Below are positions 28,945-41,034 of a stretch of DNA of 64,000 nucleotides, piece after piece. Position 1 is the stretch's first letter, and each line of letters starts with the position of its first letter. This DNA is from Tupaia tana (taxonomy: Eukaryota > Chordata > Mammalia > Scandentia > Tupaiidae), in contig JAKSZU010000518.1 in the NCBI GenBank assembly GCA_026018925.1, positions 1-64,000 of the forward strand, given 5' to 3'. Made by a program: the position numbers and the translations under genes. The notes under the pieces were generated by a model. The model was not told where the DNA came from. It ran no database searches and saw only the letters and a program-made list of their open reading frames with translations.

Positions 28945-31849
28945 AGAAGGTGGAGTCTGGGGCCTGGGGGTCTGGAAGTGGGGTGGGAGTCAGAGGTGAC
29001 CCTCCCTCAGTGTCCCTTGCTGGCCAGAGGCTTGCAGGTGACGCTATTGCCTGCTGGCAGTCCAGGAAGGTCTGGGTGGAGAAGGAGGGCTAGGTGTTAA
29101 AAAGACAATGCAGGGGGGTCAAGGGAAAAGAAAAGAGAAAAAAAAAAAAACCCGCCTTAAGGCGATCCTGGCTACCTACCTAGAAGGTGGAGTCTGGGGC
29201 CTGGGGGTCTGGAAGTGGGGTGGGGGTCAGAGGTGACCCTCCCTCAGTGTCCCTTGCTGGCCAGAGGTTTGCAGGTGACGCTATTGCCTGCTGGTAGTCC
29301 AGGAAGGTCTGGGGGGAGAAGGAGGGCTAGGTGTTAAAAAGAGAATGCAGGGGGGTCAAGTGAAAAGAAAAGAGAAAAAAAAAAAAAAAACTGCCTTAAG
29401 GCGATCGTGGCTACCTACCTAGAAGGTGGAGTCTGGGGCCTGGGGGTCTGGAAGTGGGGTGGGGGTCAGAGGTAACCCTCCCTCAGTGTCCCTTGCTGGC
29501 CAGAGACTTGCAGGACACGCTATTGCCTGCTGGCAGTCCAGGAAGGTCTGGGGGGAGAAGGAGGGCTAGGTATTAAAAAGAGAATGCAGGGGGGTCAAGG
29601 GAAAAGAAAAGAGAAAAAAAAAAAAAAAACCCGCCTTAAGGCGATCCTGGCTACCTACCTAGAAGGTGGAGTCTGGGGCCTGGGGGTCTGGAAGTGGGGT
29701 GGGGGTCAGAGGTGACCCTCCCTCAGTGTCCCTTGCTGGCCAGAGGCTTGCAGGTGACGCTATTGCCTGCTGGCAGTCCAGGAAGTTCTGGGGGGAGAAG
29801 GAGGGCTAGGTGTTAAAAAGAGAATGCAGGGGGGTCAAGGGAAAAGAAAAGAGAAAAAAAAAAAAAACCCGCCTTAAGGCGATCCTGGCTACCTACCTAG
29901 AAGGTGGAGTCTGGGGCCTGGGGGTCTGGAAGTGGGGTGGGGGTCAGAGGTGACCCTCCCTCAGTGTCCCTTGCTGGCCAGAGGCTTGCAGGTGACGCTA
30001 TTGCCTGCTGGCACTCCAGGAAGGTCTGGGGGGAGAAGGAGGGCTAGGTGTTAAAAAGAGAATGCAGGGGGGTCAAGGGAAAAGAAAAGAGAAAAAAAAA
30101 AAAAAAAAACCTGCCTTAAGGCGATCCTGGCTACCTACCTAGAAGGTGGAGTCTGGGGCCTGGGGGTCTGGAATTGGGGTGGGGGTCAGAGGTGACCCTC
30201 CCTCAGTGTCCCTTGCTGGCCAGAGGCTTGCAGGACACGCTATTGCCTGCTGGCAGTCCAGGAAGGTCTGGGGGGAGAAGGAGGGCTAGGTGTTAAAAAG
30301 AGAATGCCGGGGGGTCAAGGGAAAAGAAAAGAGAAAAAAAAAAAAAAACCCGCCTTAAGGCGATCCTGGCTACCTACCTAGAAGGTGGAGTCTGGGGCCT
30401 GGGGGTCTTAAGTGGGGTGGGGGTCAGAGGTGACCCTCCCTCAGTGTCCCTTGCTGGCCAGAGGCTTGCAGGTGACGCTATTGCCTGCTGGCAGTCCAGG
30501 AAGGTCTGGGGGGAGAAGGAGGGCTAGGTGTTAAAAAGAGAATGCAGGGGGGTCAAGGGAAAAGAAAAGAGAAAAAAAAAAAACCCGCCTTAAGGCGATC
30601 CTGGCTACCTACCTAAAAGGTGGAGTCTGGGGCCTGGGGGTCTGGAAGTGGGGTGGGGGTAAGAGGTGACACTCCCACAGTGTCCCTTGCTGGCCAGAGG
30701 CTTGCAGGTGACGCTATTGCCTGCTGGCAGTCCAGGAAGGTCTGGGGGGAGAAGGAGGGCTAGGTGTTAAAAAGAGAATGCAGGGGGGTCAAGGGAAAAG
30801 AAAAGAGAAAAAAAAAAAAAACCCGCCTTAAGGCGATCCTGGCTACCTACCTAGATGGTGGAATCTGGGGCCTGGGGGTCTGGAAGTGGGGTGGGGGTCA
30901 GAGGTGACCCTCCTCAGTGTCCCTTGCTGGCCAGAGGCTTGCAGGTGACGCTATTGCCTGCTGGCAGTCCAGGAAGTTCTGGGGGGAGAAGGAGGGCTAG
31001 GTGTTAAAAAGAGAATGCAGGGGGGTCAAGGGAAAAGAAAAGAGAAAAAAAAAAAAAAACCCGCCTTAAGGCGATCCTGGCTACCTACCTAGAAGGTGGA
31101 GTCTGGGGCCTGGGGGTCTGGAAGTGGGGTGGGGGTCAGAGGTGACCCTCCCTCAGTGTCCCTTGCTTGCCAGAGGCTTGCAGGTGACGCTATTGCCTGC
31201 TGGCAGTCCAGGAAGTTCTGGGGGGAGAAGGAGGGCTAGGTGTTAAAAAGAGAATGCAGGGGGGTCAAGGGAAAAGAAAAGAGAAAAAAAAAAAAACCCG
31301 CCTTAAGGCGATCCTAGCTACCTACCTAGAAGGTGGAGTCTGGGGCCTGGGGGTCTGGAAGTGGGGTGGGGGTCAGAGGTGACCCTCCCTCAGTGTCCAT
31401 TGCTGGCCAGAGGCTTGCAGGTGACGCTATTGCCTGCTGGCAGTCCAGGAAGGTCTGGGGGGAGAAGGAGGGCTACGTGTTAAAAAGAGAATGCAGGGGG
31501 TCAAGGGAAAAGAAAAGAGAAAAAAAAAAAAACCCGCCTTAAGGCGATCCTGGCTACCTACCTAGAAGGTGGAGTCTGGGGCCTGGGGGTCTGGAAGTGG
31601 GGTGGGGGTCAGAGGTGACCCTCCCTTAGTGTCCCTTGCTGGCCAGAGTCTTGCAGGTGACGCTATTGCCTGCTGGCAGGCCAGGAAGGTCTGGGGGGAG
31701 AAGGAGGGCTAGGTGTTAAAAAGAGAATGCAGGGGGGTCAAGGGAAAAGAAAAGAGAAAAAAAAAAAAACCCGCCTTAAGGCGATCCTGGCTACCTACCT
31801 AGAAGGTGGAGTCTGGGGCCTGGGGGACTGGAAGTGGGGTGGGGGTCAG

Positions 31850-33100
31850 AGGTGACCCTCCCTCAGTGTCCCTTGCTGGCCAGAGGCTTGCAGGTGACGC
31901 TATTGCCTGCTGGCAGTCCAGGAAGGTCTGGGGTGAGAAGGAGGGCTAGGTGTTAAAAAGAGAATGCAGGGGGGTCAAGGGAAAAGAAAAGAGAAAAAAA
32001 AAAAAAAAACCCGGCTTAAGGCGATCCTGGCTACCTACCTAGAAGGTGGAGTCTGGGGCCTGGGGGTCTGGAAGTGGGGTGGGGGTCAGAGGTGACCCTC
32101 CCTCAGTGTCCCTTGCTGGCCAGAGGCTTGCAGGTGACGCTATTGCCTGCTGGCAGTCCAGGAAGTTCCGGGGGGAGAAGGAGGGCTAGGTGTTAAAAAG
32201 AGAATGCAGGGGGGGTCAAGGGAAAAGAATAGAGAAAAAAAAAAAAACCCCGCCTTAAGGCGATCCTGGCTACCTACCTAGAAGGTGGAGTCTGGGGCCT
32301 GGGGGTCTGGAAGTGGGGTGGGGGTCAGAAGTGACCCTCCCTCAGTGTCCCTTGCTGGCCAGAGGCTTGCAGGTGACGCTATTGCCTGCTGGCAGTCCAG
32401 GAAGGTCTGGGGGGAGAAGGAGGGCTAGGTGTTAAAAAGAGAATGCAGGGGGGTCAAGGGAAAAGAAAAGAGAAAAAAAAAAAAAAAAACCCGCCTTAAG
32501 GCGATCCTGGCTACCGACCTAGAAGGTGGAGTCTGGGGCCTGGGTGTCTGGAAGTGGGGTGGGGGTCAGAGGTGACCCTCCCTCAGTGTCCCTTGCTGGC
32601 CAGAGGCTTGCAGGTGACGCTATTGCCTGCTGGCAGTCCAGGAAGGTCTGGGGTGAGAAGGAGGGCTAGGTGTTAAAAAGAGAATGCAGGGGGGTCAAGG
32701 GAAAAGAAAAGAGAAAAAAAAAAAAAAAACCCGGCTTAAGGCGATCCTGGCTACCTACCTAGAAGGTGGAGTCTGGGGCCTGGGGGTCTGGAAGTGGGGT
32801 GGGGGTCAGAGGTGACCCTCCCTCAGTGTCCCTTGCTGGCCAGAGGCTTGCAGGTGACGCTATTGCCTGCTGGCAGTCCAGGAAGTTCCGGGGGGAGAAG
32901 GAGGGCTAGGTGTTAAAAAGAGAATGCAGGGGGGTCAAGGGAAAAGAAAAGAGAAAAAAAAAAAACCCGCCTTAAGGCGATCCTGGCTACCTACCTAGAA
33001 GGTGGAGTCTGGGGCCTGGGGGTCTGGAAGTGGGGTGGGGGTCAGAGGTGACCCTCCCTCAGTGTCCCTTGCTGGCCAGAGGCTTGCAGGTGACGCTATT
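31850..33100 (+). repeat. 720 bp (three-unit) tandem pair
   Basis: TCTGGGGTGAGAAGG (31927, 32647), CCCGGCTTAAGG (32010, 32730) and AAGTTCCGGGGGG (32164, 32884) each recur 720 bp apart. The third unit of each copy differs, with GGACTGG against GTGTCTGG and GAATAGAG against GAAAAGAG, so the copies have diverged slightly or the duplicated piece is shorter than three units. Confidence 0.82.
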
Positions 33101-34431
33101 GCCTGCTGGCAGTCCAGGAAGTTCTGGGGGGAGAAGGAGGGCTAGGTGTTAAAAAGAGAATGCAGGGGGGTCAAGGGAAAAGAAAAGAGAAAAAAAAAAA
33201 AAAACCCGCGTTAAGGCGATCCTGGCTACCTACCTAGAAGGTGGAGTCTGGGGCCTGGGGGTCTGGAAGTGGGGTGGGGGTCAGAGGTGACCCTCCCTCA
33301 GTGTCCCTTGCTGACCAGAGGCTTGCAGGTGACGCTATTGCCTGCTGGCAGTCCAGGAAGGTCTGGGGGGAGAAGGAGGGCTAGGTGTTAAAAAGAGAAT
33401 GCAGGGGGGTCAAGGGAAAAGAACAGAGAAAAAAAAAAAAACCCGCCTTAAGGCGATCCTGGCTACCTACCTAGAAGGTGGAGTCTGGGGCCTGGGGGTC
33501 TGGAAGTGGGGTGGGGGTCAGAGGTGACCCTCCCTCAGTGTCCCTTGCTGGCCAGAGGCTTGCAGGTGACGCTATTGCCTGCTGGCAGTCCAGGAAGGTC
33601 TGGGGGGAGAAGGAGGGCTAGGTGTTAAAAAGAGAATGCAGGGGGGTCAAGGGAAAAGAAAAGAGAAAAAAAAAACAAAAACCCGCCTTAAGGCGATCCT
33701 GGCTACCTACCTAGAAGGTGGAGTCTGGGGCCTGGGGGTCTGGAAGTGGGGTGGGGGTCAGAGGTGACCCTCCCTCAGTGTCCCTTGCTGGCCAGAGGCT
33801 TGCAGGTGACGCTATTGCCTGCTGGCAGTCCAGGAAGTTCTGGGGGGAGAAGGAGGGCTAGGTGTTAAAAAGAGAATGCAGGGGGGTCAAGGGAAAAGAA
33901 AAGAGAAAAAAAAAAAAAAAACCCGCCTTAAGGCGATCCTGGCTACCTACCTAGAAGGTGGAGTCTGGGGCCTGGGGGTCTGGAAGTGGGGTGGGGGTCA
34001 GAGGTGACCCTCCCTCAGTGTCCCTTGCTGGCCAGAGGCTTGCAGGTGACGCTATTGCCTGCTGGCAGTCCAGGAAGATCTGGGGGGAGAAGGAGGGCTA
34101 GGTGTTAAAAAGAGAATGCAGGGGGGTCAAGGGAAAAGAAAAGAGAAAAAAAAAAAAAAACCCGCCTTAAGGCGATCCTGGCTACCTACCTAGAAGGTGG
34201 AGTCTGGGGCTTGGGGGTCTGGAAGTGGGGTGGGGGTCAGAGGTGACCCTCCCTCAGTGTCCCTTGCTGGCCAGAGGTTTGCAGGTGACGCTATTGCCTG
34301 CTGGCTGTCCAGGAAGGTCTGGGGGGAGAAGGAGGGCTGGGTGTTAAAAAGAGAATGCGGGGGGGTCAAGGGAAAAGAAAAGAGAAAAAAAAAAAAAAAA
34401 CCCGCCTTAAGGCGATCCTGGCTACCTACCT

Positions 34432-34560
34432 AGAAGGTGGAGTCTGGGGCCTGGGGGTCTGGAAGTGGGGTGGGGGTCAGAGGTGACCCTCCCTCAGTGT
34501 CCCTTGCTGGCCAGAGGCTTGCAGGTGACGCTATTGCCTGCTGGCAGTCCAGGAAGGTCT
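34432..34560 (+). repeat. Half-unit 13 (129 bp), class A
   Basis: It is preceded by a unit with GGTTTGCAGG and GGCTGGGTG/ATGCGGGGG. It is followed by a class A unit with CCTCGGGGTCTGG, GCAGGATACG and GGGGGGACAAGG. This three-part cassette of about 606 bp occurs four times between 34.2 and 37.8 kb. Confidence 0.92.
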
Positions 34561-35033
34561 AGAAGGTGGAGTCTGGGGCCTCGGGGTCTGGAAGTGGGGT
34601 GGGGGTCAGAGGTGACCCTCCCTCAGTGTCCCTTGCTGGCCAGAGACTTGCAGGATACGCTATTGCCTGCTGGCAGTCCAGGAAGGTCTGGGGGGAGAAG
34701 GAGGGCTAGGTGTTAAAAAGAGAATGCAGGGGGGACAAGGGAAAAGAAAAGAGAAAAAAAAAAAAACCCGCCTTAAGGCGATACTGGCTACCTACCTAGA
34801 AGGTGGAGTCTGGGGCCTGGGGGTCTGGAAGTGGGGTGGGGGTCAGAGGTGACCCTCCCTCAGTGTCCCTTGCTGGCCAGAGTTTTGCAGGTGACGCTAT
34901 TGCCTGCTGGCAGTCCAGGAAGGTCTGGGGGGAGAAGGAGGGCTGGGTGTTAAAAAGAGAATGCGGGGGGGTCAAGGGAAAAGAAAAGAGAAAAAAAAAA
35001 AACCCGCCTTAAGGCGATCCTGGCTACCTACCT

Positions 35034-35162
35034 AGAAGGTGGAGTCTGGGGCCTGGGGGTCTGGAAGTGGGGTGGGGGTCAGAGGTGACCCTCCCTCAGT
35101 GTCCCTTGCTGGCCAGAGGCTTGCAGGTGACGCTATTGCCTGCTGGCAGTCCAGGAAGGTCT
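35034..35162 (+). repeat. Half-unit 14 (129 bp), class A
   Basis: Second copy of the 606 bp cassette, 602 bp after half-unit 13. The preceding unit has GAGTTTTGCAGG, one base off the GAGGTTTGCAGG of the other cassettes, and the following unit has CCTCGGGGTC and GGGGGGACAAGG. Confidence 0.92.
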
Positions 35163-36832
35163 AGAAGGTGGAGTCTGGGGCCTCGGGGTCTGGAAGTGGG
35201 GTGGGGGTCAGAGGTGACCCTCCCTCAGTGTCCCTTGCTGGCCAGAGACTTGCAGGACACGCTATTGCCTGCTGGCAGTCCAGGAAGGTCTGGGGGGAGA
35301 AGGAGGGCTAGGTGTTAAAAAGAGAATGCAGGGGGGACAAGGGAAAAGAAAAGAGAAAAAAAAAAAAAAACCCGCCTTAAGGCGATACTGGCTACCTACC
35401 TAGAAGGTGGAGTCTGGGGCCTGGGGGTCTGGAAGTGGGGTGGGGGTCAGAGGTGACCCTCCCTCAGTGTCCCTTGCTGGCCAGAGGCTTGCAGGTGACG
35501 CTATAGCCTGCTGGCAGTCCAGGAAGTTCTGGGGGTAGAAGGAGGGCTAGGTGTTAAAAAGAGAATGCAGGGGGGTCAAGGGAAAAGAAAAGAGAAAAAA
35601 AAAAAAAAAACCCGCGTTAAGGCGATCCTGGCTACCTACCTAGAAGGTGGAGTCTGGGGCCTGGGGGTCTCGAAGTGGGGTGGGGGTCAGAGGTGACCCT
35701 CCCTCAGTGTCCCTTGCTGACCAGAGGCTTGCAGGTGACGCTATTGCCTGCTGGCAGTCCAGGAAGGTCTGGGGGGAGAAGGAGGGCTAGGTGTTAAAAA
35801 GAGAATGCAGGGGGGTCAAGGGAAAAGAACAGAGAAAAAATAAAAACCCGCCTTAAGGCGATCCTGGCTACCTACCTAGAAGGTGGAGTCTGGGGCCTGG
35901 GGGTCTGGAAGTGGGGTGGGGGTCAGAGGTGACCCTCCCTCAGTGTCCCTTGCTGGCCAGAGGCTTGCAGGTGACGCTATTGCCTGCTGGCAGTCCAGGA
36001 AGGTCTGGGGGGAGAAGGAGGGCTAGGTGTTAAAAAGAGAATGCAGGGGGGTCAAGGGAAAAGAAAAGAGAAAAAAAAAACAAAAACCCGCCTTAAGGCG
36101 ATCCTGGCTACCTACCTAGAAGGTGGAGTCTGGGGCCTGGGGGTCTGGAAGTGGGGTGGGGGTCAGAGGTGACCCTCCCTCAGTGTCCCTTGCTGGCCAG
36201 AGGCTTGCAGGTGACGCTATTGCCTGCTGGCAGTCCAGGAAGTTCTGGGGGGAGAAGGAGGGCTAGGTGTTAAAAAGAGAATGCAGGGGGGTCAAGGGAA
36301 AAGAAAAGAGAAAAAAAAAAAAAACCCGCCTTAAGGCGATCCTGGCTACCTACCTAGAAGGTGGAGTCTGGGGCCTGGGGGTCTGGAAGTGGGGTGGGGG
36401 TCAGAGGTGACCCTCCCTCAGTGTCCCTTGCTGGCCAGAGGCTTGCAGGTGACGCTATTGCCTGCTGGCAGTCCAGGAAGGTCTGGGGGGAGAAGGAGGG
36501 CTAGGTGTTAAAAAGAGAATGCAGGGGGGTCAAGGGAAAAGAAAAGAGAAAAAAAAAAAAACCCGCCTTAAGGCGATCCTGGCTACCTACCTAGAAGGTG
36601 GAGTCTGGGGCTTGGGGGTCTGGAAGTGGGGTGGGGGTCAGAGGTGACCCTCCCTCAGTGTCCCTTGCTGGCCAGAGGTTTGCAGGTGACGCTATTGCCT
36701 GCTGGCAGTCCAGGAAGGTCTGGGGGGAGAAGGAGGGCTGGGTGTTAAAAAGAGAATGCGGGGGGGTCAAGGGAAAAGAAAAGAGAAAAAAAAAAAAAAA
36801 ACCCGCCTTAAGGCGATCCTGGCTACCTACCT

Positions 36833-36961
36833 AGAAGGTGGAGTCTGGGGCCTGGGGGTCTGGAAGTGGGGTGGGGGTCAGAGGTGACCCTCCCTCAGTG
36901 TCCCTTGCTGGCCAGAGGCTTGCAGGTGACGCTATTGCCTGCTGGCAGTCCAGGAAGGTCT
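36833..36961 (+). repeat. Half-unit 15 (129 bp), class A
   Basis: Counterpart of half-unit 13 in the second 2.4 kb copy, 2,401 bp downstream. The following class A unit has private changes GGCCGGAGAC and TTGTAGGACAC. Confidence 0.92.
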
Positions 36962-37434
36962 AGAAGGTGGAGTCTGGGGCCTCGGGGTCTGGAAGTGGGG
37001 TGGGGGTCAGAGGTGACCCTCCCTCAGTGTCCCTTGCTGGCCGGAGACTTGTAGGACACGCTATTGCCTGCTGGCAGTCCAGGAAGGTCTGGGGGGAGAA
37101 GGAGGGCTAGGTGTTAAAAAGAGAATGCAGGGGGGACAAGGGAAAAGAAAAGAGAAAAAAAAAAAAACCCGCCTTAAGGCGATACTGGCTACCTACCTAG
37201 AAGGTGGAGTCTGGGGCCTGGGGGTCTGGAAGTGGGGTGGGGGTCAGAGGTGACCCTCCCTCAGTGTCCCTTGCTGGCCAGAGGTTTGCAGGTGACGCTA
37301 TTGCCTGCTGGCAGTCCAGGAAGGTCTGGGGGGAGAAGGAGGGCTGGGTGTTAAAAAGAGAATGCGGGGGGGTCAAGGGAAAAGAAAAGAGAAAAAAAAA
37401 AAACCCGCCTTAAGGCGATCCTGGCTACCTACCT

Positions 37435-37563
37435 AGAAGGTGGAGTCTGGGGCCTGGGGGTCTGGAAGTGGGGTGGGGGTCAGAGGTGACACTCCCTCAG
37501 TGTCCCTTGCTGGCCAGAGGCTTGCAGGTGACGCTATTGCCTGCTGGCAGTCCAGGAAGGTCT
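37435..37563 (+). repeat. Half-unit 16 (129 bp), class A
   Basis: Counterpart of half-unit 14 in the second 2.4 kb copy, 2,401 bp downstream. It has GTGACACTCCC in place of GTGACCCTCCC. The following unit again has CCTCGGGGTC and GGGGGGACAAGG. Confidence 0.92.
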
Positions 37564-38285
37564 AGAAGGTGGAGTCTGGGGCCTCGGGGTCTGGAAGTGG
37601 GGTGGGGGTCAGAGGTGACCCTCCCTCAGTGTCCCTTGCTGGCCAGAGACTTGCAGGACACGCTATTGCCTGCTGGCAGTCCAGGAAGGTCTGGGGGGAG
37701 AAGGAGGGCTAGGTGTTAAAAAGAGAATGCAGGGGGGACAAGGGAAAAGAAAAGAGAAAAAAAAAAAAAAAAAAACCCGCCTTAAGGCGATACTGGCTAC
37801 CTACCTAGAAGGTGGAGTCTGGGGCCTGGGGGTCTGGAAGTGGGGTGGGGGTCAGAGGTGACCCTCCCTCAGTGTCCCTTGCTGGCCAGAGGCTTGCAGG
37901 TGACGCTATTGCCTGCTGGCAGTCCAGGAAGGTCTGGGGGGAGAAGGAGGGCTAGGTGTTAAAAAGAGAATGCAGGGGGGTCAAGGGAAAAAAATAGAGA
38001 AAAAAAAAAAATAACCCGCCTTAAGGCGATCCTGGCTACCTACCTAGAAGGTGGAGTCTGGGGCCTGGGGGTCTGGAAGTGGGGTGGGGGTCAGAGGTGA
38101 ACCTCCCTCAGTGTCCCTTGCTGGCCAGAGGCTTGCAGGTTACGCTATTGCCTGCTGGCAATCCAGGAAGTTCTGGGGGGAGAAGGAGGGCTAGGTGTTA
38201 AAAAGAGAATGCAGGGGGGTCAAGGGAAAAGAAAAGAGAAAAAAAAAAAAAAAACCTGCCTTAAGGCGATCCTGGCTACCTATCT

Positions 38286-38524
38286 AGAAGGTGGAGTCTG
38301 GGGCCTGGGGGTCTGGAAGTGGGGTGGGGGTCAGAAGTGACCCTCCCTAGTGTCCCTTGCTGGCCAGAGACTTGCAGGACACGCTATTGCCTGCTGGCAG
38401 TCCAGGAACGTCTGGGGGGAGAAGGAGGGCTAGGTGTTAAAAAGAGAATGCAGGGAGGTCAAGGGAAAAGAAAAGAGAAAAAAAAGAAAAAAACCCGCCT
38501 TAAGGTGATCCTGGCTACCTACCT
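38286..38524 (+). repeat. Variant unit Z3
   Basis: Linked set with AAGGTGATCC. Private changes are TATCTAGAAGG at its left edge, TCAGAAGTGACC, GGAACGTCTGG and GCAGGGAGGTC. It is preceded by a CCTGCC unit and, before that, a GTGAACCTCCC unit. Confidence 0.88.
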
Positions 38525-39004
38525 AGAAGGTGGAGTCTGGGGCCTGGGGGTCTGGAAGTGGGGTGGGGGTCAGAGGTGACCCTCCCTCAGTGTCCCTTGC
38601 TGGCCAGAGGCTTGCAGGTGACGCTATTGCCTGCTGGCAGTCCAGGAAGGTCTGGGGGGAGAAGGAGGGCTAGGTGTTAAAAAGAGAATGCAGGGGGGTC
38701 AAGGGAAAAGAAAAGAGAAAAAAAAAAAAAAAACCCGCCTTAAGGCGATCCTGGCTACCTACCTAGAAGGTGGAGTCTGGGGCCTGGGGGTCTGGAAGTG
38801 GGGTGGGGGTCAGAGGTGACCCTCCCTCAGTGTCCCTTGCTGGCCAGAGGCTTGCAGGACATGCTATTGCCTGCTGGCAGTCCAGGAATTTCTGGGGGGA
38901 GAAGGAGGGCTAGGTGTTAAAAAGAGAATGCAGGGGCGTCAAGGGAAAAGAAAAGAGAAAAAAAAAAAAAAAACCCGCCTTAAGGCGATCCTGGCTACCT
39001 ACCT

Positions 39005-39133
39005 AGAAGGTGGAGTCTGGGGCTTGGGGGTCTGGAAGTGGGGTGGGGGTCAGAGGTGACCCTCCCTCAGTGTCCCTTGCTGGCCAGAGGCTTGCAGGTG
39101 ACGCTATTGCCTGCTGGCAGTCCAGGAAGGTCT
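39005..39133 (+). repeat. Half-unit 17 (129 bp), class A
   Basis: Has GGGCTTGGGG. It is followed by a class A unit with CCTGGGTGTCTGG whose A-tract is interrupted (A8-G-A7) and whose palindrome is CCATAAGG followed by TGATCC. The interrupted A-tract links this class A unit to the dispersed CCCTAG variant units. Confidence 0.9.
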
Positions 39134-41034
39134 AGAAGGTGGAGTCTGGGGCCTGGGTGTCTGGAAGTGGGGTGGGGGTCAGAGGTGACCCTCCCTCAGT
39201 GTCCCTTGCTGGCCAGAGACTTGCAGGACACGCTATTGCCTGCTGGCAGTCCAGGAAGGTCTGGGGGGAGAAGGAGGGCTAGGTGTTAAAAAGAGAATGC
39301 AGGGGGGTCAAGGGAAAAGAAAAGAGAAAAAAAAGAAAAAAACCCGCCATAAGGTGATCCTGGCTACCAACCTAGAAGGTGGAGTCTGGGGCTTGGGGGT
39401 CTGGAAGTGGGGTGGGGGTCAGAGGTGACCCTCCCTCAGTGTCCCTTGCTGGCAAGAGGTTTGCAGGTGACGCTATTGCCTGCTGGCAGTCCAGGAAGGT
39501 CTGGGGGGAGAAGGAGGGCTAGGTGTTAAAAAGAGAATGCAGGGGGGTCAAGGGAAAAGAAAAGAGAAAAAAAAAAAAACCCGCCTTAAGGCGATCCTGG
39601 CTACCTACCTAGAAGGTGGAGTCTGGGGCCTGGGGGTCTGGAAGTGGGGTGGGGGTCAGAGGTGACCCTCCCTCAGTGTCCCTTGCTGGCCAGAGGCTTG
39701 CAGGTGACACTATTGCCTGCTGGCAGTCCAGGAAGGTCTGGGGGGAGAAGGAGGGCTAGGTGTTAAAAAGAGAATGCAGGGGGGTGAAGGGAAAAGAAAA
39801 GAGAAAAAAAAAAAACCTGCCTTAAGGCGATCCTGGCTACCTACCTAGAAGGTGGAGTCTGGGGACTGGGGGTCTGGAAGTGGGGTGGGTGTCAGAGGTG
39901 ACCCTCCCTCAGTGTCCCTTGCTGGCCAGAGACTTGCAGGACATGCTATTGCCTGCTGGCAGTCCAGGAATTTCTGGGGGGAGAAGGAGGGCTAGGTGTT
40001 AAAAAGAGAATGCAGGGGCGTCAAGGGAAAAGAAAAGAGAAAAAAAAAAAAAAAAAACCCGCCTTAAGGCGATCCTGGCTACCTACCTAGAAGGTGGAGT
40101 CTGGGGCCTGGGGGTCTGGAAGTGGGGTGGGGGTCAGAGGTGACCCTCCCTCAGTGTCCCTTGCTGGCCAGAGGCTTGCAGGTGACGCTATTGCCTGCTG
40201 GCAGTCCAGGAAGGTCTGGGGGGAGAAGGAGGGCTAGGTGTTAAAAAGAGAATGCAGGGGGGTCAAGGGAAAAGAAAAGAGAAAAAAAAAAAAAACCCGC
40301 CTTAAGGCAATCCTGGCTACCTACCTAGAAGGTGGAGTCTGGGGCCTGGGGGTCTGGAAGTGGGGTGGGGGTCAGAGGTGACCCTCCCTCAGTGTCCCTT
40401 GCTGGCCAGAGGCTTGCAGGTGACGCTATTGCCTGCTGGCAGTCCAGGAAGGTCTGGGGGTAGAAGGAGGGCTAGGTGTTAAAAAGAGAATGCAGGGGGG
40501 TCAAGGGAAAAGAAAAGAGAAAAAAAAAAAACCCGCCTTAAGGCGATCCTGGCTACCTACCTAGAAGGTGGAGTCTGGGGCCTGGGGGTCTGGAAGTGGG
40601 GTGGGGGTCAGAGGTGACCCTCCCTCAGTGTCCCTTGCTGGCCAGAGGCTTGCAGGTGACGCTATTGCCTGCTGGCAGTCCAGGAAGTTCTGAGGGGAGA
40701 AGGAGGGCTAGGTGTTAAAAAGAGAATGCAGGGGGGTCAAGGGAAAAGAAAAGAGAAAAAAAAAAAAAACCCGCCTTAAGGTGATCCTGGCTACCTACCT
40801 AGAAGGTGGAGTCTGGGGCCTGGGGGTCTGGAAGTGGGGTGGGGGTTAGAGGTGACTCTCCCTCAGTGTCCCTTGCTGGCCAGAGGCTTGCAGGTGACGC
40901 TATTGCCTGCTGGCCGTCCAGGAAGTTCTGGGGGGAGGAGGGCTAGGTGTTAAAAAGAGAATGCAGGGGGGTCAAGGGAAAAGAAAAGAGAAAAAAAAAA
41001 AAACCCGCCTTAAGGCGATCCTGGCTACCTACCT

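Larger units (their letters stand above)
25583..31850 (+). repeat. Variable single-unit region
   Basis: Contains half-units 11 and 12 and two CCCTAG/A8-G-A7 variant units (27277, 28706). Many units carry private single changes, such as CCCGGGGGTCTGAAAATGG (28251), GTCTTAAGTGGG (30408, where TCTGGAAGTGGG has been altered and shortened), AATGCCGGGG (30305) and GTAAGAGGTGAC (30659). Long-range block order is hard to see here. The A-tract often ends in ATAACC or ATAAACC (26158, 26396, 27961, 28198). No gene is present. Confidence 0.8.
33100..35506 (+). repeat. 2.4 kb nested tandem pair, first copy
   Basis: Ordered markers are CCCGCGTTAAGG (33206), TTGCTGACCAG (33308), GAACAGAG (33421), an A-tract interrupted by C (33673), then two cassettes of about 606 bp. 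Each cassette has a unit with GGCTGGGTG and ATGCGGGGG, then a half-unit, then a class A unit with CCTCGGGGTC and GGGGGGACAAGG. The cassettes are themselves a tandem pair (half-units 13 and 14). Confidence 0.88.
35507..37800 (+). repeat. 2.4 kb nested tandem pair, second copy
   Basis: Repeats CCCGCGTTAAGG (35612), TTGCTGACCAG (35714), GAACAGAG (35827), the C-interrupted A-tract (36079) and both 606 bp cassettes (half-units 15 and 16) at offsets of 2,401-2,407 bp. The inner duplication therefore came before the outer one. Private changes include CTATAGCCTG (35502) and TCTCGAAGTGG (35668). Confidence 0.88.
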
